The position numbers were made by a program, and so were the translations under genes. 64,000 bases of DNA, taken from positions 992,001-1,056,000 of the forward strand of contig CAVVUF010000002.1 of NCBI GenBank assembly GCA_963751425.1, given 5' to 3'. The notes under the pieces are model-generated. The model ran no database searches. It had not been told where the DNA came from and saw only the letters and a program-made list of their open reading frames with translations. Source of the DNA: CAVVUF01 sp963751425. Its GTDB lineage: Bacteria > Chloroflexota > Anaerolineae > Anaerolineales > UBA4823. Below, in pieces: positions 57,190 through 64,000 of this stretch (position 1 is its first letter; every line of letters starts with the position of its first letter).

Positions 57190-57762
57190 ATGTCAATGCG
57201 AACATTGGAACAAGTCAAGCAAATTACACAAGCTTACTCACAGACACCTTGGCGAAAGCAGCTCCAGGGTATTGTGGCGTTCCTGCTGGTGGTTGTATCA
57301 GCGGCAGTTGTAGCAGGCATTTATCTGGGCGTTACATCCCAAGCTGCAACCTTGGGAAGGCAGATCCAAGATATGCAGATCAACATGGAGGGATCGACGC
57401 GCCTCGACCTGACGCCTGAGGAAGATGTCAACCTGGTCGAAATGGTGCCGATCGAGCAAATCCGGATTGAGATCGCAGATTTGCAAGGTCAGTTGGCGAC
57501 GAATATGTCAGCGGCTGTGATGAATGAGAAAGCTGAAGGAATGGGTTTCGTTCAATCCAACCAGGATGAAATGTTTTATTATAAAGTCCCCGGTTATCAG
57601 GGTCGGCCTCTGGCAAAATTAGCGCCTCCACCTGCACCTGTCACGGTCAGTTCAACGGCGCTGGCTCCAGCTTACCAAGAATCACTGATCGATTGGTTGG
57701 GGCACCAGGTGAATCTCGTTTCACGCAGCTGGCTGCCTGGTAAGTCGGAGGAGGTGAAGTAA
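57190..57762 (+). CDS. FtsL-like bitopic division protein
   Basis: A 190-residue protein in the usual ftsL position. The start is a basic/amphipathic cytoplasmic segment, then one membrane helix (GIVAFLLVVVSAAVVAGIYLG, residues ~28-48), then a coiled-coil-prone stretch (~50-110) and a Pro/Ala-rich tail. FtsL joins FtsB and FtsQ to activate the septal synthase encoded next. Sequence similarity is weak, so the call rests on topology and position. ATG 57190 follows GAGGAAACG. The longer frame from 57130 lacks a site. Its TAA shares a base with the ATG of the PBP gene. Confidence 0.7.
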   Translation: MSMRTLEQVKQITQAYSQTPWRKQLQGIVAFLLVVVSAAVVAGIYLGVTSQAATLGRQIQDMQINMEGSTRLDLTPEEDVNLVEMVPIEQIRIEIADLQGQLATNMSAAVMNEKAEGMGFVQSNQDEMFYYKVPGYQGRPLAKLAPPPAPVTVSSTALAPAYQESLIDWLGHQVNLVSRSWLPGKSEEVK

Positions 57763-59648
57763 TGGCGATGAATACATCTGGGATGCGTACATCTGGCAAA
57801 CGTGCATCTGGGATGCGAACATCGAATGCTCCCGAGATGCCCGCCAATACATCGGGCTCATCTGGTAATGAAAATGGATGGCGGTACCAGCTTTTGGCAC
57901 TGCTGTTTTCAGTGGTGGCAGTCTTGATTGTGGCACAAATCATCCGCATTCAGCTTGGCTCTGAAGCGGATGAGTTCCGCAAGATTGGTAAGCTGTATGC
58001 GAAGGCTCTGCATGTATATTACCCGCGCCGGGGAGCAATCTACGACCGGTATGGAAATGTGTTGGCTGGCAGCAAGCGGGTCTACGAGGTAGCAGTCGAT
58101 TTGAACCTGGTCCGTAATCCTGAGACGATTGCATTCTCTGTGAGCAAGGTGCTGGCAAATCATATTGGATATAATACCCCGGGGTATTACGACTTTGTAT
58201 ACCGGGTTGCCAGCGGAGTGCAGGTCACAAACACCGACTATGTGGTTGTTGCAGATTTTGTTTCTCAAGATGAGCTGAAGCAGCTTTCAGATTGGGCGCT
58301 GCGTTATGCCAATACGACTTACCGCACCAAGAAAGATGAGATTGCTCCGAGTTTGAGGGGGTTGGTCTATCGTCCGCGTTTGCAGCGTATTTATCCAGAG
58401 AATGATTTAGCCTCGCCGATCTTAGGATTTGTCAACTGGGGTGGCGTGGGAATTTACGGCGTGGAGGAAGAATTCAACGATCTCCTGAGTGGAGACCCCC
58501 AAACCTTTTGGGTAAGTGTTGATCCCTACCAGGCCGGACAGATGCCCAATGTCAAAGATGGGGTAGATTTGGTATTAACGATCGATCGTGAGCTGCAAGC
58601 CGCGGTCGAGCGCATCTTGGACCAGGCACTTGAGACGAGCGGGTCAGAAGCAGGCACGATTGTCGTGATGAACCCGGAAAACGGAGAAATCCTGGCTATG
58701 GCTTCGACTCCGCGTATGAACTTGAATCAGTTCTGGAAATATGACGAAATTCTGAGCAGCTCAACCCCCCTTAATCGAGCAGTTAGCGTTGACTATGAAC
58801 CCGGGTCGGTATTCAAGATCTTAACTATGGCTGCTGCCTTGGACGCAGGAGCCGTGGAACCAGATACAGTCTTTGTAGATACGGGGCAGATCGAGATCGG
58901 CGGGATCTGGATCCACAACTGGAATTATGGCGCCTGGGGTCCGCAGACGATGTTGGGATGTATGCAGCACTCGTTGAATGTATGCCTGACCCATGTCGCC
59001 ATGGAATTGGGGACTGAGCGTTTTTACTCCTATATGAAGAATTTTGGCCTCGGGCACCTGACCGGGATCGATATCGCTGGCGAGGCACCGGGGCGCCTGA
59101 AACAACCCGGTGATAATGACTGGTTCGAATCGGACCTGGGCACAAATTCATTTGGACAGGGTGTCACGGTCACCCCGGTGCAGATGCTGATGGCTATCTC
59201 GGCTGTGGCGAACGATGGCAAGATGGTTTCACCGCATATTTTGCAGTCGATGGTTGATAATGGCCGCCAATTCACACCTACACGGTCGATCGTTGGACAG
59301 CCAATTTCTACCGATACAGCTCACACCTTAACCCAGATGTTGTATGAGTCATTAAAAGATGAGTCATCGGTTGCATTGGTAGAAGGCTACAACGTAGCTG
59401 GGAAAACCGGCACGGCTGAAATCGCGACACCTTCAGGTTATACCAGCAGCATGACGAATGCATCGTTTGCCGGGTGGGGACCAGTGGACGACCCGAAACT
59501 GTTAGTGTACGTGTGGCTGGAAAAACCCACCTCTTCCCCCTGGGGTTCTGTGGTAGCAGCGCCAGTCTTTTCTGAGGTGTACAAAGAAGCGGCCCGTCTG
59601 ACCAACCTGCCGCCGGATGATGTGCTAGCAAGCTTGAACGGACAATGA
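57762..59648 (+). CDS. ftsI: class B penicillin-binding protein (FtsI/PBP3-type)
   Basis: A 628-residue monofunctional transpeptidase. An N-terminal cytoplasmic region of about 45 residues contains a five-residue repeat, then one membrane helix (YQLLALLFSVVAVLIVAQII). The dimerisation domain has YPRRGAIYDRYGNVLAGS. Transpeptidase motifs: SVDYEPGSVFKIL (SxxK), HSLNVCLTHVA (SxN) and GYNVAGKTGTAE (KTG). It crosslinks septal peptidoglycan with FtsW, whose gene closes the window. ATG overlaps the preceding TAA. No C-terminal PASTA repeat is seen. Confidence 0.93.
   Translation: MAMNTSGMRTSGKRASGMRTSNAPEMPANTSGSSGNENGWRYQLLALLFSVVAVLIVAQIIRIQLGSEADEFRKIGKLYAKALHVYYPRRGAIYDRYGNVLAGSKRVYEVAVDLNLVRNPETIAFSVSKVLANHIGYNTPGYYDFVYRVASGVQVTNTDYVVVADFVSQDELKQLSDWALRYANTTYRTKKDEIAPSLRGLVYRPRLQRIYPENDLASPILGFVNWGGVGIYGVEEEFNDLLSGDPQTFWVSVDPYQAGQMPNVKDGVDLVLTIDRELQAAVERILDQALETSGSEAGTIVVMNPENGEILAMASTPRMNLNQFWKYDEILSSSTPLNRAVSVDYEPGSVFKILTMAAALDAGAVEPDTVFVDTGQIEIGGIWIHNWNYGAWGPQTMLGCMQHSLNVCLTHVAMELGTERFYSYMKNFGLGHLTGIDIAGEAPGRLKQPGDNDWFESDLGTNSFGQGVTVTPVQMLMAISAVANDGKMVSPHILQSMVDNGRQFTPTRSIVGQPISTDTAHTLTQMLYESLKDESSVALVEGYNVAGKTGTAEIATPSGYTSSMTNASFAGWGPVDDPKLLVYVWLEKPTSSPWGSVVAAPVFSEVYKEAARLTNLPPDDVLASLNGQ
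57768..57827 (+). repeat. four 15-base tandem repeats in the ftsI N-terminus
   Basis: Four imperfect 15-base units (57768-57782, -57797, -57812, -57827), each coding for five residues: MNTSG, MRTSG, KRASG, MRTSN. The unit length keeps the frame. The peptide is in the cytoplasmic tail before the membrane helix. Confidence 0.7.
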
Positions 59649-59687
59649 GCGTGGTGATGGGAATGATGGGTACCTTGAGAGAGGATT

Positions 59688-61163
59688 ATGCTGACCTTGG
59701 CTGATGTCTTTGAAGCGCTTTTGCAAACCGCCGAAACTGAGACTCCTCTGGCGGGCAGCAGCGCTTTGGTTGGAGCTCGCCAGGAAGTAGCGCCGCGTCT
59801 GGAACATGTGATCACCGAGGCTTGCATTGACTCCCGGCAAGCAATACCGGGGGCTTTGTTTGTCGCTTTAGCGGGTGAGCATGTGGATGGTCACGACTAT
59901 GTTGAAGATGCTTTCAAGCGGGGCGCCGAGTATGCTTTGGTTGAAAAAGACCTGGGAGATCAGTTCCAAATCCTTGATTTGAGGGCAGGGAAAGCGCCAG
60001 CAGATTTTGACTCGAATACAGAATGTCCGCTAGTCTTGCGAGTAGACGACAGCCTGAAAGCACTGCAGCAAATCTCTCGCTACTGGCGCAGAAAGCTGGA
60101 TGTGCGCGTGGTCGGAATTACGGGCAGCGTAGGCAAATCCACGACGAAGGAATTGATTGCAGAGGTGCTCAGCCAGCGCTACCGCACTTTGAAAAATGTA
60201 GGCAATCTAAATAATGAGATCGGATTGCCCCTGACGCTGCTAAGCCTGAGCGAAGGGCACGAGCGAGCCGTATTGGAGATGGGTTTCTTTGTGCCCGGGG
60301 AGATCACCTTTTTGTGCGATTTGGCGCTGCCGCAGGTAGGAGTGGTGACGAATATTGGCACAGTCCATGCGGAGCGCGCGGGCTCGATTGAAGAGATCGC
60401 CCGTGGAAAAACCGAGCTGGTGCAATTTCTTCCACCTGAAGGAACGGCGATATTAAATTACGACGATCTACTGGTCAAAGGAATGGCCGAGTTTACCAAA
60501 GCGCACATCCTATTTTATGGGTTAAGTCCAGAGGCAGATTTATGGGCTGATGATGTAGAGGGCTTAGGACTGGACGGCATCCGGTTTCGTTTGCATTACC
60601 AGGGTGAGGTTCTTCACCTGAGAGTTCCATTGATCGGCCGGCATTCCGTTCAGACTGCGCTGCGAGCGACAGCCGTGGGGTTGGTCGAGGGGTTGAGCTG
60701 GGATGAGATTGTCAATGGACTGCGGTCTGGTACGACGCAGCTGCGCCTCATGGCTGTGCGTACCGAGAGTGGGGCGCTCATCCTCGATGATACCTATAAC
60801 GCTTCCCCTGATTCGATGCTGGCTGCACTCAATTTGCTGCATGAGCTGGACGGACACAAGATCGGCGTTTTAGGCGATATGTTGGAATTGGGACAGTATG
60901 AGTGGCAGGGGCATGAAATGGTCGGCATCCGGACGGCTGAGGTGGTGGACCGGTTAATCACGATCGGAGAACGTGGTCGTATGATTGCTGCGTCTGCCTG
61001 CCGGGCAGGCTTGCCTGCCCAGGTGATCACGGAATTAGAGACGAACCAGCAAGCCATCGATTTACTCAAGGAGATCTTACAAACAGGTGATGTGGCGTTG
61101 ATCAAGGGTTCACGTGGAATGCATATGGAACAGATTGTCGCGGCTTTGGAGCACCGTCGCTAA
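59688..61163 (+). CDS. murF: UDP-MurNAc-tripeptide--D-Ala-D-Ala ligase
   Basis: A 491-residue Mur ligase. The N-terminal UDP-binding domain has EACIDSRQAIPGALFVALAG. The central ATPase domain has VVGITGSVGKSTTKELI (P-loop) and NNEIGLPLTLL. The C-terminal domain has LILDDTYNASPDSMLAAL and GVLGDMLELG, both MurF marks. It adds D-Ala-D-Ala to complete the pentapeptide precursor. AGAGAGGATT precedes ATG 59688. murE, usually found between ftsI and murF, is absent here. Confidence 0.94.
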   Translation: MLTLADVFEALLQTAETETPLAGSSALVGARQEVAPRLEHVITEACIDSRQAIPGALFVALAGEHVDGHDYVEDAFKRGAEYALVEKDLGDQFQILDLRAGKAPADFDSNTECPLVLRVDDSLKALQQISRYWRRKLDVRVVGITGSVGKSTTKELIAEVLSQRYRTLKNVGNLNNEIGLPLTLLSLSEGHERAVLEMGFFVPGEITFLCDLALPQVGVVTNIGTVHAERAGSIEEIARGKTELVQFLPPEGTAILNYDDLLVKGMAEFTKAHILFYGLSPEADLWADDVEGLGLDGIRFRLHYQGEVLHLRVPLIGRHSVQTALRATAVGLVEGLSWDEIVNGLRSGTTQLRLMAVRTESGALILDDTYNASPDSMLAALNLLHELDGHKIGVLGDMLELGQYEWQGHEMVGIRTAEVVDRLITIGERGRMIAASACRAGLPAQVITELETNQQAIDLLKEILQTGDVALIKGSRGMHMEQIVAALEHRR

Positions 61164-62149
61164 TGAGCCAATCTTTCGCACTGGCTTTGTCGGGTATCAG
61201 CTTTATGCTGACGGTGATTTGGGGACCTCCCTTGATCCGCGTGCTCCGTTACCTGAAGTTCGGGGATACAATCCGCCTGGAACTGCGGGATCGTTTCATG
61301 ACCAAAATGGGCAAGCCGACCATGGGAGGGGTGCTGATCATCCTGCCAGTCCTTCTGGTGACGGGGCTGTTGAATGCGGTTTCGCTGTTGGGTTTATCAG
61401 TGACCGGGCGTTCAGTGCTGCTTCCTTTAGGAACGATGGTACTCTACGCTCTTTTGGGGGCGGTAGATGATTGGCAGAAGCTGCGCGGGAAAAAAGGTGA
61501 GGGGATGCGCCCGCGGACCAAATTCATCCTGCAGGTTTTGTTAGCCGTGGTGATCTCGATCGGGCTGCGGTATGTGCTGGATGCACCGGAAATGGTCATC
61601 CCGGTCACCGGTGCAGAGCTGAGCCTGGGGTTCTGGTATATCCCTGTGGCTGCCTTTATTATCGTGAGCTTGATCAATGCAGTCAATTTTACCGACGGAA
61701 TGGACGGCCTGGCAGGCTTGATCTGTGCGACAGCCTTTGCGGCTTATGGAACCATCGCTTTGTTCCAGGGACAAGTCTTCTTGGGACGCTTTTGCTTTAC
61801 TCTGGTGGGAGCTCTTTTCGGCTTTTTGTGGTTTAACGTGCATCCGGCAGAATTGATCATGGGAGATACCGGTGCCCTGGCATTGGGGGCCACATTAGCA
61901 GTTGTGGCGCTGATGACCGGGCAGTGGCTGCTCTTGCCGGTCATCGCCATTATTCCTGTCAGCGAAGCAGTCAGTGATGTTCTACAAATCGGATATTTCA
62001 AGATTACGAAAGGAAAGCGGATTTTTAAGATGGCGCCCCTGCATTATCATTTTGAGCTTTCGGGGCTCAGTGAGACGCAGATTGTGCAGCGTTTCTGGTT
62101 GATTGGTTTGTTAGCAGCCATGATCGGTGTGGCGATGGCAGTTGGATAA
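61163..62149 (+). CDS. mraY: phospho-N-acetylmuramoyl-pentapeptide transferase
   Basis: A 328-residue polytopic membrane enzyme. MTKMGKPTMGGVLII is the first signature, LGAVDDWQKLRGKKGEGM carries the Asp pair, NFTDGMDGLAG the catalytic Asp loop, and FKMAPLHYHFELSG the His motif near the C-terminus. It makes lipid I from UDP-MurNAc-pentapeptide and undecaprenyl phosphate. It is shorter at the N-terminus than the E. coli enzyme. The ATG overlaps the murF TAA by one base. Confidence 0.95.
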   Translation: MSQSFALALSGISFMLTVIWGPPLIRVLRYLKFGDTIRLELRDRFMTKMGKPTMGGVLIILPVLLVTGLLNAVSLLGLSVTGRSVLLPLGTMVLYALLGAVDDWQKLRGKKGEGMRPRTKFILQVLLAVVISIGLRYVLDAPEMVIPVTGAELSLGFWYIPVAAFIIVSLINAVNFTDGMDGLAGLICATAFAAYGTIALFQGQVFLGRFCFTLVGALFGFLWFNVHPAELIMGDTGALALGATLAVVALMTGQWLLLPVIAIIPVSEAVSDVLQIGYFKITKGKRIFKMAPLHYHFELSGLSETQIVQRFWLIGLLAAMIGVAMAVG

Positions 62150-62179
62150 AAATTTGAGCATCAGGTTGAGAGACTTACG

Positions 62180-63595
62180 ATGAGTATATTGGATCAGCAG
62201 GGTAATTCTTGGAAGGGAAAGCGGGTGATCGTGATCGGCGCCGCTCGGCAGGGGACTGCGCTGGCGCGCTACCTGGCTGAACGAGGCGCGCGAGTGGTGA
62301 TCACCGATATACGCCCGCCGATTCAATTGCAGACTGCCCAAGAAATGTTAGCTGATTTATCGATTGAATGGATTGTTGGCGGTCACCCGTTCAGCGTCTT
62401 GGATGGGGCAGATTGTGTCTGCCCTTCGGGCGGCGTTTCGCTCAACCTGCCTTTGGTGCAAGAAGCCCTAAGGCGAGGCATACCTGTTTCAAATGACTCG
62501 CAGATTTTTTTGGAGTCAGCTCCCTGCCGAGTGATAGGCATCACAGGGTCGGCGGGGAAAACTACCACGACCACCTTGGTGGGGCGTATGGCGCAGCAAG
62601 CCAGCCAGCTGGCGGCGGGAAAAGCTTATCCGACCAAAGCCTGGGTGGGTGGGAATATCGGTAACCCGCTGATCAATGCCTTGGGTGAGATGAAGCCCGA
62701 TGATTTAGCCATCCTGGAGTTATCGAGCTTCCAGCTTGAGATCATGTCACGTTCTCCACAGGTGGCGGCAGTCTTGAATATTACCCCAAATCACCTGGAT
62801 CGGCATGTGACCATGGAAGCGTATGCCACAGCCAAGGCCCATATCCTGGATTACCAGGGTGAAGAGGACCAGGTTATCTTGGGGAGGCAGGACCCCGGTG
62901 CATGGGAGCTGGCAAGCAGAGCCCATGGAAAGGTGTGGAGCTTTGGGCTGGATCGGCAGCTGGATTACCCAGGGGCTTTTGTTGAACGGAACTGGGTGAT
63001 CTTATGGAATGGGCAATCAGAAGAACGCGTTTTACACGTATCTGAAGTGCACCTGCGCGGAGACCACAACCTGCTCAATGTACTGGCAGCCTGTACTATC
63101 TCGGCTGCAGCAGGTTTGCCTATCGAAGCCATGCGAGCGGGGATCGTGGGCTTTATGGGCGTGTCACACCGCCTGGAGTTTATCCGCACCTGGCGAGGCG
63201 CCCACTGGTTTAACGACTCGAAAGCCACCTCTCCCGAGGAAAGCATGGCGGCTATTCGCTCCTTCGAGGGTCCGATCGTGCTGTTAGCGGGTGGGAGGGA
63301 TAAAGACTTGCCCTGGGAAGATTTTGCAAACCTGGTCAACCAGCGGGTGGATCACCTGGTATTGTTTGGTGAAGCAGCAAAGAAAATCCGCGAGGCGGTT
63401 GGTCCTCTCAAAGCAGGCGGCAGGCCATTTTCTTTACGGGTGTGCAAGGGGTTGCAGGAGGCAGTGAGAGCGGCAGCTGAACAGGTGGAGATCGGTGACG
63501 TGGTGTTACTTTCACCGGGTGGAACAAGTTTTGATGAATTCCGCGACTTCGAAGAGCGCGGGGAGGCTTATAGGAAATGGGTTCTCGAACTCTAA
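62180..63595 (+). CDS. murD: UDP-N-acetylmuramoyl-L-alanine--D-glutamate ligase
   Basis: A 471-residue Mur ligase. VIVIGAARQGTALARYLAERG opens the N-terminal Rossmann domain, GITGSAGKTTTTTLVG is the P-loop, ELSSFQLEIM and NITPNHLDRH lie in the ATPase domain, and WFNDSKATSPEESMAAI with LLAGGRDKDLPW and LLSPGGTSFDEFRDFEERG in the C-terminal domain are MurD marks. It adds D-glutamate to UDP-MurNAc-L-Ala. It follows mraY by 30 bases and overlaps ftsW by 19 bases. Confidence 0.95.
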   Translation: MSILDQQGNSWKGKRVIVIGAARQGTALARYLAERGARVVITDIRPPIQLQTAQEMLADLSIEWIVGGHPFSVLDGADCVCPSGGVSLNLPLVQEALRRGIPVSNDSQIFLESAPCRVIGITGSAGKTTTTTLVGRMAQQASQLAAGKAYPTKAWVGGNIGNPLINALGEMKPDDLAILELSSFQLEIMSRSPQVAAVLNITPNHLDRHVTMEAYATAKAHILDYQGEEDQVILGRQDPGAWELASRAHGKVWSFGLDRQLDYPGAFVERNWVILWNGQSEERVLHVSEVHLRGDHNLLNVLAACTISAAAGLPIEAMRAGIVGFMGVSHRLEFIRTWRGAHWFNDSKATSPEESMAAIRSFEGPIVLLAGGRDKDLPWEDFANLVNQRVDHLVLFGEAAKKIREAVGPLKAGGRPFSLRVCKGLQEAVRAAAEQVEIGDVVLLSPGGTSFDEFRDFEERGEAYRKWVLEL

Positions 63596-64000
63596 TTGAT
63601 TTTGCTGAGCGGTTTGGTATCAATCTGCCGGAGGATAAGGGGCGCAGGCAGGTAAATTTAGGCCTGGATGTACCGTTGCTCCTCCTGGTCATTACGCTGA
63701 TTATATTTGGGCTGGTGATGGTTTATTCTGCAAGCTGGGATTTTGCTTACCGGGCAACCGGAGAGCCAACCTATATGTTTAAGCGGCAGTTAATGTGGTT
63801 GGCTATCGGAACGATCGTTGCGGTATCACTTGCTTTTTTCGATTACCGGTTGTGGAAGAAGTTAGTGGTTGGTGCCATGGTCGTCACGGTGGCCTTGTTG
63901 ATCGCCGTATTGGCCCTCGGTAATACTCGCCTGGGGGCTTCGCGCGGCCTGGTCGGTGGCTCAATTCAGCCATCTGAGCTGGCGAAACTGATTTTGATCC
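63577..64000 (+). CDS. ftsW: FtsW-type SEDS peptidoglycan polymerase, N-terminal part (runs off window)
   Basis: The first 141 residues of an FtsW/RodA protein. After a cytoplasmic start (MGSRTLIDFAERFG) come three to four helices (PLLLLVITLIIFGLVMVYSA; MWLAIGTIVAVSLAFF; LVVGAMVVTVALLIAVLAL), then the loop GSIQPSELAKL, which is a hallmark of the SEDS family. It polymerises lipid II at the septum with the class B PBP encoded upstream. It begins inside murD in another frame, so the two are likely coupled. Confidence 0.9.
   Translation, partial: MGSRTLIDFAERFGINLPEDKGRRQVNLGLDVPLLLLVITLIIFGLVMVYSASWDFAYRATGEPTYMFKRQLMWLAIGTIVAVSLAFFDYRLWKKLVVGAMVVTVALLIAVLALGNTRLGASRGLVGGSIQPSELAKLILI

Overview
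The window looks like a piece of a Chloroflexota genome, most likely class Anaerolineae. This is inferred from gene content and order, not from a marker-gene search: a deazaflavin (F420)-type reductase, many FGGY, GH4 and DUF4432 sugar genes, Thr/Pro-rich lipoproteins, a GyrA-like protein with a long Lys/Ala/Pro tail, and a compact division and cell-wall (dcw) cluster. Both strands are used in short operons, and there are three tRNA genes. I see no phage, IS element, CRISPR array or rRNA.

Layout. Positions 1-9.5 kb, mainly minus strand: an alpha/beta hydrolase fragment, two phosphatase-type enzymes, two FGGY sugar kinases, a glycosyltransferase, a GH4 glycosidase and an F420-type reductase. 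Positions 9.5-16.5 kb are a carbohydrate block: KDPG aldolase, a CBM9-like protein, a PLP fold III enzyme, a LarA-like racemase and, divergently, DUF4432 epimerase-like protein, D-lyxose isomerase and PfkB kinase. Positions 16.6-24.7 kb: an FHA protein, glnS beside tRNA-Gln(CUG), an exported FN3-like protein, a cupin, a histidine kinase with a response regulator, tRNA-fMet, a FtsB/DivIC-like protein and tRNA-Leu(CAG). Positions 24.8-31.6 kb form a tight plus-strand envelope cluster: a membrane kinase-like protein without its phospho-accepting His, a LysM protein, an LCP lipoprotein, a glycosidase-like protein and a polysaccharide-deacetylase lipoprotein. Positions 31.6-37.2 kb: gyrase/topo IV subunit A, a sulfatase and two decayed gene remnants. 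Positions 37.2-41.4 kb: a GntR regulator divergent from a sugar ABC transporter. Positions 41.5-48.6 kb: glycine decarboxylase subunits, an AcoX-type NAD kinase-like protein, an SDR, tryptophanase and an MBL hydrolase. Positions 48.6-55.3 kb: RNase Y, RecX, malic enzyme and a class V aminotransferase. From 55.6 kb to the end: mraZ, rsmH, a ftsL-like gene, ftsI, murF, mraY, murD and the start of ftsW.

A feature of the whole window is that many genes between 3.9 and 53.7 kb are broken by single-base shifts, several in homopolymer runs, and one by an in-frame amber codon. The reading resumes at once in another frame with conserved sequence. Since core enzymes such as gcvPA, gcvPB and maeB are hit more than once, sequencing or assembly error is the likeliest cause. 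Two items (a VOC fragment and an ABC ATPase fragment) are truly decayed. Broken genes are listed as their separate parts where each part is large.
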